NCBI RefSeq assembly: GCF_025024155.1
Contig: NW_026251730.1
Span: 186,001-250,000 of the forward strand
Source of the DNA: Gamsiella multidivaricata
Taxonomy: Eukaryota; Mortierellomycota; Mortierellomycetes; Mortierellales; Mortierellaceae
DNA: 64,000 nt
Direction of reading: 5' to 3'
A model generated the notes under the pieces. That model had not been told where the DNA came from and did not search any database. It worked only from the letters and a program-made list of their open reading frames with translations. The position numbers were made by a program, and so were the translations under genes. Within the stretch, counting starts at the first letter, position 1. Each line of letters opens with the position of its first letter. Of this stretch, positions 45,401-54,436 are shown piece after piece.

Positions 45401-48400
45401 ACGGCATGGAATTTCTCAAGGGTTTGGCGAGTGCAATCTACAAATACCAGGCGGGTAATCCGATGGTGGCCTATTCGCACAAACGAGACAGAGAGACATG
45501 GAAAGAACAGTTTTTCTCCCGAGAAGATGAGAACCAGCTCCTGCTGGAAGCCTGTCCTCTGACCCGCAACGGCAATCAGTACCGGTTTATCCATAAATCG
45601 CTGCTGGAATATTGCATAGCCCGCGCAATATTTGAACCGCAAGAGGCCAGAAAGAACTTGGGTGGAGCACACACCCCGGCCCGCCGAGGGAGCGCGGGTT
45701 CTGTTTGGAGCTTTGAGATCCAAGGTGGTTTAGAGAATGTGACCGCCACTACCGAAGAGCGACAGCCTGTTGAGCTCACCTCACCATTGGTCTGGAGGAA
45801 TTTCGTGGGCGAACCTTCTGTTCTGCAATTTCTGGAAGAGCGCGTTCAACAGGAGCCCTTATTCAAAAAGCAATTGCATGCCTTGATCGAATGCTCGAAA
45901 ACCGATAAGAAGTGGCGCGTTGCAGCGGCCAATGCGATCACAATATTGGTCAGAGCCGGGATACGGTTTAACGGAGCGGATTTGAAGGGCATCCAGGTTC
46001 CAGGGGCGGATCTGAGCTATGGCGAATTCGATTCTGCTCAACTACAAGGCGCGGACTTGAGAAAGGCCAATCTTCGCGGTATTTGGCTGCGTCAGGCTAA
46101 TTTGAGCAGCGCGCAAATGGCAGGCGTGCAGTTTGGCGAATGGCCGTATCTTAAAGAAAATGACGAAGTACAATCCTGCGCATATTCGCCGGATGGGAAT
46201 ACCTGTGCCGTGGGCGTTCGCGACGGCACGATCAGCGTGTATGACACCACGACTTGGACAAAAACCCACACCTTGCGTGGCCATACTGACTTTGTCAGGA
46301 GCGTGGTATATTCGCCCAGCGGCCAACAGATTGCCTCCTGCAGTCGCGACAGGACGGTGCGACTGTGGGACGCGCAAACCGGCGCACCCGGTCTCATCCT
46401 AAGCGGCCATACCGAATACATATGGGACGTGGCGTATTCGCCCAACGGCCAGCAGATTGCCTCCTGCAGTGTCGACGACACGGTGCGGCTGTGGGACGTG
46501 CAAACCGGTGCACCCGGTCCCATCCTAAGCGGCCATACCGGGTCCGTATGGGGCGTGGAATATTCGCCCAGCGGCCAGCAGATTGCATCCTGCAGTGGCG
46601 ACAAGACAGTGCGGCTGTGGGACGCTCAAACCGGCGCACCCGGTCTCATCCTAACCGGCCATACTGAAATTGTCTGGAGCGTGGTATATTCACCCAGCGG
46701 CCAGCAGATTGCCTCCTGCAGCCGTGACAAGACGGTGCGGCTGTGGGACGCGCAAACCGGCACACCCGGTTCCATCCTAAGCGGCCATACCAAATCCGTA
46801 TGGGGCGTGAAATATTCGCCCAGCGGCCGGCAGATTGCTTCCTGCAGTGGCGACAAGACGGTGCGGCTGTGGGATGCTCAAACCGGCGCACCCGGTTCCA
46901 TCCTAACCGGCCATACTGAATGCGTATTGGGCGTGGCGTATTCGCCCAACGGCCAGCAGATTGCCTCCTGCAGTGTCGACGAGACGGTGCGGTTGTGGGA
47001 CGCACAAACCGGCGCACCCGGTTCCATCCTAGGCGGTCATACCCAATCCGTATGGGGCGTGACGTATTCGCCCAACGGCCAGCAGATTTCCTCCTGTAGT
47101 GTGGACGACACGGTGCGGCTGTGGGACGCGCAAACCGGCGCACCCGGTCCCATCCTAAGCGGCCATACTGACTCCGTCACTAGCGTGGCCTATTCGCCCA
47201 GTGGCCAACAGATTGCCTCCTGCAGTACCGACAGCACGGTGCGGCTGTGGGACGTACAAACCGGCGCGCCCGGTCCCATCCTATGCGGCCATACCAACGG
47301 TGTCAATAGCGCGGCGTATTCGCCCAGCGGTCAGCAAATTGCCTCCTGCAGTCGCGACAAGACGGTGCGGATGTGGGACGCTCAAACCGGCGCACCCGGC
47401 CTCATCCTAAGCGGCCATACCAACGGTGTCAATAGCGTGGCGTATTCGCCCAGCGGTCAGCAAATTGCCTCCTGCAGTCGCGACAGGACGGTGCGGATGT
47501 GGGACGCACAAACCGGCGCACCCGGCTCGATCCTAAGCGGTCATACCAAATCCGTATGGTGCGTGGCGTATTCGCCCAACGGCCAGCAGATTGCCTCCTG
47601 CAGTGCTGACAAGACAGTGCGGATGTGGGACGCACAAACCGGCGCACCCGGCCTCATCCTAAGCGACCATACCAACGGTGTCAATAGCGTGGCGTATTCG
47701 CCCAGCGGCCGGCAGATTGCTTCCAGTAGTGACGACAATACAGTGCGGCTGTGGGACGCACAAACCGGCGCTCCCGGTCTCATCCTAAGCGGCCATACCG
47801 GATCCGTATGGTATGTGGAATATTCGCCCAGCGGCCAGCAGATTGCCTCCTGCAGTCGCGACAAGACAGTGCGGCTGTGGGACGCACAAACCGGCGCACC
47901 CGGTCTCATCCTAAGCGGCCATACCGAATCCGTATGGGGCGTGGCGTATTCGCCCAGCGGCCAGCAGATTGCCTCCTGCAGTACCGACAAAACAATGCGG
48001 CTGTGGGACGCGCAAACCGGCGCATCCGGCCTCATCCTAAGCGGCCATACCGGGTCCGTATGGGGCGTGGAATATTCGCCCAGTGGCCAGCAAATTGCCT
48101 CCTACAGTTACGACAAGACAGTGCGGCTGTGGGACGCGGAAACCGGCGCACCCGGTCCCATCCTAAGCGACCATACCAACGGTGTCAATAGCGTGGCGTA
48201 TTCGCCCAGCGGCCAGCAGATTGCATCCTGCAGTGGCGACAAGACAGTGCGGCTGTGGGACACACAAACCGGCACACCCGGTTCCATCCTAGGCGGCCAT
48301 ACCGACATAGTCAGGAGCGTGGTATATTCGCCCAGCGGCCAGCAGATTGCCTCCTGCAGTCATGACAGGACGGTGCGACTGTGGGACGCGCAAACCGGCG

Positions 48401-49065
48401 CACCCGGTTCCATCCTAAGCGGCCATACTGAGTCCGTATGGGGAGTGGCGTATTCGCCCAACGGCCAGCAGCTTGCCTCCTACAGTGAAGATAAGACGGT
48501 GCGGCTGTGGGACGCGCAAACCGGCGCACCCGGTCCAATTCTAAGCGGCCATACTGACTCCGTCACTAGCGTGGCGTATTCGCCCAGCGGCCAGCAGATT
48601 GCCTCCTGCAGTCGCGACAAGACGGTGTGGCTGTGGGATGTGAATTCGGGTCAATGTTTGGCTCTTGTCGAAGGTTTTCATGGAATAGTCACATGCATCA
48701 CCTGGAGCGCGACCCCCAATGGCCCCTGTTTCGTAACCGGTTGTGGAGATATGTCTGTTCGCTTGTGGCGAGTCGCAGAAGAGGAAGATCACTTTCAGGT
48801 GCGTCTACAGTGGAGTTCGGTGCAAGGCGCACTTGTTGTGTCGAATGCCTCTATCCAAAACGCACAGGGCTTGAACAAGATAAATATGCGGCTATTAGAG
48901 CAACGCGGCGCTGTGGGCAAGCCGATTCCACCTTTGAGTTTCCGCGAGGCAAGCAGGAAGCTTATCAGCATGGTGTCCGTGGCATCTAAACTCAAGTTGC
49001 CGTCAAACCACGACACAGTGGATACCTTCCTCACTACAGATTCTCCCGCTGTACAGTCAGCATAG
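42454..49065 (+). CDS. NLR-like receptor: helical N-terminus, NACHT, pentapeptide and WD40 repeats, 2163 aa
   Basis: Exons 42454-44188 and 44309-49065 join in phase (120-bp intron) to 2163 aa. Residues 1 to about 660 are mostly helical: an opening TPR-like pair (ANILLENARKTNDPEIALKF, YSELAQTSYKKAAKWG), a Ser-rich linker, and a long helical region of unknown function. The NACHT-type STAND NTPase follows, with Walker A GDSGAGKST (Lys698), Walker B RFILICDGYDE near 765-773, and a winged-helix part with RFIHKSLLEY near 1005. Pentapeptide repeats (GADLSYGEFDSAQLQGADL) span about 1134-1186. WD40 units fill about 1193-2069, and a tail of about 95 residues ends the protein. In STAND proteins the repeats sense a ligand, the NTPase oligomerises and the N-terminus signals; in filamentous fungi such proteins act in heterokaryon incompatibility and immunity. 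The same role is inferred here, not shown. No transmembrane segment. Confidence 0.9.
46288..48555 (+). repeat. 18 tandem 126-bp WD40-coding units
   Basis: Eighteen contiguous units of exactly 126 bp (42 codons) without any length change, counted from the codon after each Gly-His-Thr. A nineteenth, diverging copy starts at 48556, and one divergent WD40 unit lies on each side of the array. Differences between units cluster in few codons: the three before the conserved Val, the Ser/Asn of YSPSG/YSPNG, two in CSxDxTV, and one in PGxIL. Confidence 0.95.
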
Positions 49066-49259
49066 CCGGTCGATTCTGCGACTGTCTCTTCGCCTGCTTG
49101 AGGTGAATGTGATGCAATTACGAGTGCAGTATCTTGCCCAATAAAGCATGCATTAATAGCTAACATTCCGTACATCATGTTATATATGCACCATAGACAC
49201 GGTATATTAACCATTTAATAATCCGATAGTTAGTTAGTAGTACTTTGAAATGGGGATGT

Positions 49260-49691
49260 ACTGGGGGGTGGACCAAGATAAAGATTTTTGGCGTATACTT
49301 CATTTTTACTAATACAAACCAGCAAATATGGCCGTTACTTACAAAGGACATAAAAGTTGCGTTTGTCTGCGTCCGCGGCATTACTGCACAACAACACCGA
49401 CACTCGAGCAACCTGAGTGGCCTTCTTGCCACGAATTGGACCGGTAACAAGGGTTTGTTGGACGGAACTTCAGAAAGAGACCCGTCTCATTGCAATTATA
49501 GATGTTATCAAGGCCAAAGTCCTCGAGCGCCATTTGGATCTGTTCTACTTGAGTCTGATAGAGATCCACGTTGACCGATCCGCTTTCACCATGGCCGATG
49601 TAGCTCTTGAGGGCCCTCTGTCTCTTAAACTTTTGGAGCCGATTATTTGAAAAGGCAATCGGCTCTGGCTTATGCTCAAGACGAAAGAAAT
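49260..49691 (-). mobile_element. pogo/Tigger transposase relic: DDE region
   Basis: The minus strand from 49691 reads FRLEHKPEPIAF, LQKFKRQRALKSYIGHGESG, then LEDFGLDNIYNCNETGLF. The last is the first catalytic block of pogo/Tigger DDE transposases; the usual Asp before Glu-Thr-Gly is replaced by Asn. The following region (49450-49260) continues in shifted frames. It is a dead fragment of the DDE_1 superfamily. LTR copy B abuts its N-terminal side. Confidence 0.65.
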
Positions 49692-50005
49692 TGTTGCGCT
49701 TGGAGATAGTTCTTTTACAGTTGTATGGAGTAAGGAAACTCCCAATCTGAATGCTCGAATAATTTGTGTTCCACACAACTACGCACACTGTAGCGAGTGA
49801 TCAGCACAACGGTCTTCTTGTTCAACTGGAACCCAATTCATTATTGATATATCTAAGCAAAAGGGTACCTGTAGCGAGTGATCAGCGCAACGGTTTTCTT
49901 GTTCAACTGGAACAAGGAACACTGGCTTCGATTCTCCTTTTATACAGGCACAACTCCAAAACCTAATATCAAATCCTGCGTACCCTCGGTGGCTGCTGGC
50001 CAACA
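49692..50005 (-). mobile_element. Solo LTR copy B
   Basis: Reverse orientation, from tgttggcc at 50005 to gcgcaaca at 49692, so both TGTTG and CAACA ends are present. Contains the TATA box (tataaaagga) and an internal tandem duplication of about 75 bp (the ccagttgaacaagaa.. unit twice). Compared with A and C it lacks about 22 bp after gtgttccacac. Flanking 4-mers are aaat and taat, which do not match exactly. Confidence 0.85.
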
Positions 50006-50272
50006 TAATGAAGGATGGAGCGAAGGGACCTCTAGGCTAACAAAATCATAGGTCTACAAGCAAATTTCCTTTTGCTTCGCCATTTCTTGTGCAACATTGA
50101 GAAAATGATTAACCCTACTCCTTTCTTGTTTATCGCCTGTTGAATGCCTTGTTGAATGGATGTTGAAGACTGCACTTGTGCCTGCCACGAAGGTGCTGTC
50201 TCTACCAGTCTCGCTCACCAAGCTGCCGCTAGATGAGTCATCACCGGTTTGTTCTCCTGCTGTCGAGCTGAT
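50006..50272 (-). other. Open reading frame downstream of the 148-aa gene's stop
   Basis: In the same frame as exon 2 of the next entry, 72 sense codons follow the TAG up to another TAG at 50054-50056. They have a hydrophilic Ser/Thr/Gly-rich composition like the exon before them. Confidence 0.4.
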
Positions 50273-50802
50273 CTAGTCCAATGCGTCGGTCGCAATATGA
50301 CCACCACTCTCGGCTGTATCGTGCTGACCCGTGGTGTCCTCCGATTCGTTAAAAGACGCTACACATAATGAGACAATCGGTATTGAATAGATCTACTACA
50401 GCGGTGGCGCGAGCATTTTAGGAATGAATCAAAGAAGGTACCTCCACGTCTTTTTAGCGTGTGACAAAGATCCTCATATGAATGGTTAAGGATCCTCGTC
50501 TGGTGCTTGTGCATCGAGTCTAAGATGATCTCTTTCTGCTCCAGTGCTTGATTCAGCCGTCTCCTGTATGCCTTGCTGTTCCATTTCCTTTGAAGACCCA
50601 CACCCGTTCTCTGCAAGGTAGGATGCTTGCTGGAAATCAAGCGGGGGATAATCGTCGTTGTCCAAACCGCACGCGCCCGTCTCTGATCGTCGAATCTTTC
50701 GAAGAATTTTTCCGCGTCGAAGTCCTTTGGACTTACTTCACGGAAGTACCCTCCATTTTCGAAATTCTTTGTCAGAGCATCAATAGCAGAATCCAAACTC
50801 AT
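50273..50802 (-). CDS. Uncharacterised protein, 148 aa, possibly truncated by a nonsense codon
   Basis: Exons complement(50273-50358, 50442-50802) join in phase across an 83-bp intron with a gtacct donor and a gtgtag acceptor. Start at ATG 50800-50802. The sequence is hydrophilic, with an aromatic/acidic block (KNFENGGYFREVSPKDFDAE, then FFERFDD) and a basic helical part (LQRKWNSKAYRRRLNQALEQ). No signal peptide or membrane segment. I recognise no family. Exon 2 is Ser/Gly/Thr-rich and ends at TAG 50273-50275, after which the frame stays open for 72 more codons, so the original protein may have been longer. It lies in a transposon-rich zone between LTR copy B and a stretch with no gene. Confidence 0.45.
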
Positions 50803-52381
50803 CGTAGCTATAGGAACAACATAGAACTTGTCAACGTTCTCATAGTTGAAGGATAAAGAAAATGTGGACTGCCAAAGATGTGTCCCACGTTAGGCCGCTT
50901 AAACCTCGCTAGGGTGACACGGCACTCAATACTCTCCGGAGAACCATAGTAACGCCCGCGCGAGCCTCTTGCAAGTAACGAGTCGCTGAGCCAGGCTGAT
51001 GGGTAATGTACCGCATCTGTTCAAATGGTAGATCATACCAGACACCCAGACTTCATAGAAGAGGTGGGCCGGTTCGAAGAGCAAGCACACGAGAAGAAAA
51101 GTTCGAAAGCCGAAGCCATGAAAGAAGCGTGTAGTGTGGAATTCAGCAGAGTTACTAACCGTGTCTCGTCTGGATCAGATCGAGGGTTGCAATCAACGCG
51201 GAGTGTAGCTGATCAGATGACGTAAAATCGGTGGAGTGAGGCGACCGTTGATGTCGGAAGCTCTGATTATGGTGAAAAAGGCCGCAAGAGGTGTACAGGC
51301 GAGGTGATGGAGAGGCCCATAAAACTGCTCCATGGCAACCCTTCTCTCCCTGTCTCTCCCTTTCACACTCACTCTCGAGAGAGTGGATCATCAACACAAA
51401 GGATGGCAACGGCCGGCAGAATAGGGCACAACAAGGCGGATAGGCTGTGGCGCAATGCCATGGGCAAACAAAGATTCCTCTTCGTCTGCTGTCCTTTTTG
51501 CACCCTCGTTCAGGCACCATCTATCTTCCACTAATCATGTCCTCCCACACTCTGCGCCATTCAGTATCTGCCTTATTTATATTCTGCTTCTTACTCTCAT
51601 TCCCCTGAGCCCCACCTACTACATCATCGATCAACTTGGCAGCAAATATAGACATTAGACACGATGAGAAAGTTATCCATCTTGACTCTGCCCTTCACTC
51701 TACCCTGTCCTAGGCATTCGTATGTGGCAATAATCCTTTTGCGCCTAGCCCGACCTTAACAAACGGACACTTACTGCTATCTTCATTTTTTGATCATTGC
51801 GCGACGCACAGGGGTTCGTAGGGATTGTTTAATCGATGCAATAGGGGGTTTCAAACTTTGACATTCGCAAAGTCAAACGCGTGCTCTTTAGCTCAACATG
51901 CTCCGCACAAACGCGCCTCGTCACTATGGCGGATTCCATTTGCCTCCGCGGCTTGTTTGCCCTCCGCGTGCTCTTCTGATTTTTCAGCTTTCCTCTGTTC
52001 CTTCATCGTCATCGGTGAGGGTCATGAGAATGATGAGCTGCTCCAGGTCGGATGGTAGCTGTTGGCGTTCCGACTTGAATGGCATGGGGGACCGGGTCGA
52101 TGGTTGGCTTCGCTCATCTTGATTGTGCGTGTTTTGGTATGAACATTTTGGCGCGTTAAGAAACACATCAGTTCTTGAGGTGATGTGTATTGCAAACGCG
52201 TTTTGGTCACAAACGCGCGTCGATATCTGCCCACAAAAAACTTATATAACACACAGCAGATATACACAGATGCATACCGGATGCACACCAGGGTGTGTTT
52301 GGTGTGCAAAGCACTATGCATTAACTGGTACATTGAGGTTTCTTCATTTGGTGTGATTCTGCTGGGCTGTCCGTTCCTGTA
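50803..52381. other. 1.6-kb intergenic stretch, no gene seen
   Basis: Only short open frames without relatives. It ends at the TA dinucleotide (52380-52381) where the Tc1-like element is inserted. Confidence 0.5.
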
Positions 52382-53727
52382 CAGTTACCTAGCAAAATCA
52401 ATTGGCAACTTTAATTTTTCTAGCCATGAGCAAATAAACACATCTTTCTTCAACACAACTTACTTTTCTTCTCCAAGCACAATCGACAGCAGCTTGGGTA
52501 ACCACCATGCCGAAACAGTTATTCATGGAAGAAAAAGGCATTATCGTTGGAATGAGTCTAGCGGGAATGAGCCATGCGGAAATTGCAACGCAACGCAACA
52601 CACGCAGGTCCACGGTGACCAATAATATTCACATCTACCATCAAAGAGGCACCACTGCACGCGCCCCAGGTTCTGGACGGCCAAGAGCGCTCAGAGAGAG
52701 AGACATTAGGAGCATGATACGCAATACCAAGCGTGAAAGACGTGTCAGTCTACGGGATATCACCAACATGGTGCCCCATGAAGTGATCGAATACACCGTT
52801 CGGAGAGCGCTCCATTCAGCTGGCATTTTCAGCCGGGTACCCGCAAAGAAACCCTATCTCAGCGACGTTCACAGGGATAGGCGACTCGCATTTATGCAGA
52901 GGTACAGCAAATGGGAATCAGAGCAATGGTCGAAGGTAGTATGGACTGATGAGTCAACATTCGAGGTTGGAGAGAATTTTCGCCAGATTCGAGTTTGGCG
53001 AACAGCGGAGGAAAAGTACGATGGCGATTGTCTCGCACCTACTTTCAAGAGTGGTAGGACCTCCCTCATGGTCTGGGGCGCATTTACAGCTACTAAGAAG
53101 TCCAGGCTAGTTATTTTTGAGCGAGGACGTCGCGACGGACAGTGCTTCGTGGAGGATATGTATGAGGGTGAATTGTTTAGGATTATGACGGAGGTACGGG
53201 ATGGAATCCTCATGGAAGATGGTGCTCCAGTGCACAGCTGCGCGCTGTCAAAGAGTTGGCGCCAAGCACACGGCTTTCGCAAGATAGAGGACTGGCCAGT
53301 CAACTCCCCAGATTTGAACCCCATCGAGCATGTTTGGTTCCTCCTTGGTACTGCCCTCAATCGACGACGAAGCCAACCTCGGGACATTGCAACCCTGGAG
53401 AGAGCTCTAGTGGAGAAGTGGAATGATTTACCACAAGAACAACTGGCAAGACTGGTCGACACGGTGCCCTAGAGACTGGAATTCGTGAAAAAGCGCAGAG
53501 GTGGTAATGACAGATATTGAACGAGCCACAACCCTCTCCTTCAGCATACACCACTACACCACCCTGATATCCACCAAGAATGTTCCCCCAGAGCTCCTCG
53601 ATAGACATGAAGAATTCCATAGCGACTGCATAACTCTTTAGGTGAGTTGTATATAGGTAATTTGAAAAAGAATGCGTAAAAGCATGGGTGAAAATTAAAG
53701 TTGTCAATTGATTTTGCTAGGTGACTG
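52382..53727 (+). mobile_element. Tc1/mariner-type element, 1346 bp, with TIRs and TA duplication
   Basis: Terminal inverted repeats of about 37 bp: the left end starts cagttacctagcaaaatc at 52382, and the right end is its inverted copy ending at 53727, with only a few mismatches. Both ends start with CAGT outward-in, as usual for Tc1 elements, and are flanked by TA (52380-52381 and 53728-53729). One transposase gene lies inside. The high TIR similarity and nearly complete gene indicate a recent insertion. Confidence 0.92.
52507..53472 (+). CDS. Tc1-type DD35E transposase, 321 aa, premature stop near the end
   Basis: Single exon with ATG at 52507. The N-terminal 100 residues form the bipartite helix-turn-helix DNA-binding part (MSLAGMSHAEIATQ, then GSGRPRAL as the GRPR-like hook). 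The catalytic triad is Asp148 (VVWTDEST), Asp238 (LMEDGAPVHS) and Glu274 (SPDLNPIEHVW). The last two are separated by 35 residues, not the 34 of classical Tc1. A TAG at 53470-53472 follows DTVP. The same frame continues with RLEFVKKRRGG to a TGA at 53518-53520, the place where Tc1 proteins usually end after a 'PRRxxxVIxxxGG' block. So the last 16 residues are cut off by a nonsense codon. Activity is uncertain, but all catalytic residues are present. Confidence 0.9.
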   Translation: MPKQLFMEEKGIIVGMSLAGMSHAEIATQRNTRRSTVTNNIHIYHQRGTTARAPGSGRPRALRERDIRSMIRNTKRERRVSLRDITNMVPHEVIEYTVRRALHSAGIFSRVPAKKPYLSDVHRDRRLAFMQRYSKWESEQWSKVVWTDESTFEVGENFRQIRVWRTAEEKYDGDCLAPTFKSGRTSLMVWGAFTATKKSRLVIFERGRRDGQCFVEDMYEGELFRIMTEVRDGILMEDGAPVHSCALSKSWRQAHGFRKIEDWPVNSPDLNPIEHVWFLLGTALNRRRSQPRDIATLERALVEKWNDLPQEQLARLVDTVP

Positions 53728-53740
53728 TACAACTAGTTAT

Positions 53741-54086
53741 TGTTGGCCAGCAGCCACCGAGGGTACGCAGGATTTGATATTAGGTTTTGGGGTTGTGCCT
53801 GTATAAAAGGAGGATCGAAGCCAGCGGTCTTTTGTTCCTTGTTCCAGTTGAACAAGAAGACCGTTGTGCTGATCACTCGCTACAGGTACCCCTTTTGCTT
53901 AGATATATCAATAATGAATTATGGTTCCAGTTGAACAAGAAGACCGTTGTGCTGATCACTCGCTACAGTGTGCGTAGTTGTGCGTTAGACCCTTGTATTC
54001 AGTGTGGAACACAAATTATTCGAGCATTCAGATTGGGAGTTTCCTTACTCCATACAACTGTAAAAGAACTATCTCCAAGCGCAACA
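53741..54086 (+). mobile_element. Solo LTR copy C with 4-bp target duplication
   Basis: Starts tgttggccagcagcc at 53741 and ends gcgcaaca at 54086, giving TGTTG..CAACA inverted ends. It is flanked by ttat on both sides (53737-53740 and 54087-54090). Carries the TATA box (tataaaagga, near 53802) and two tandem copies of the ccagttgaacaagaagac unit. It is the most complete copy (346 bp) and lies 11 bp past the TA duplication of the Tc1-like element. No internal retrotransposon genes are adjacent. Confidence 0.85.
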
Positions 54087-54436
54087 TTATGACAGACATG
54101 TGGCGCTTTCCTATGCTGTCCCCTTCTGTCTCGATTATTGAAAGGAGGGGTGAACTTAAATACACGTGATTGACTCTTTGTGCACCAGCGAAGACCGGTG
54201 AAGAAATATTCACCAGCGAGAATCACCAACATAGTCCAATAACGAATCGCGACTCAACGAATATATTTCTTTCTTTTCATTATAAGGAAAAAGCACTCAG
54301 CTAACATGTGCTACAAAAAAGTATGGACATGAAAAAAGAAAATGGTAGTAAAGAAGCTTGTGAACTGGGATCGGGATATATACACAGGTAAGCGACACCA
54401 TCTCGCGCTCGAAAAAAAAACGTCTCGTCTCTTTTT
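54087..54436. other. Intergenic, 3' flank of the next gene
   Basis: Nothing recognised. Confidence 0.5.

Noticed and set aside
46288..48555. Regular repeats that could look like a CRISPR or satellite array
   Set aside because: The repeats are contiguous without spacers and in frame with a WD40 protein.
46092..48792. Many long open frames on the minus strand across the WD40 array
   Set aside because: They repeat every 126 bp and only mirror the codon pattern of the plus-strand repeats.
51060..51100. tRNA-like B box (ggttcgaag)
   Set aside because: No A box at the right distance and no cloverleaf could be drawn; the same holds for ggttcaaac near 28708.
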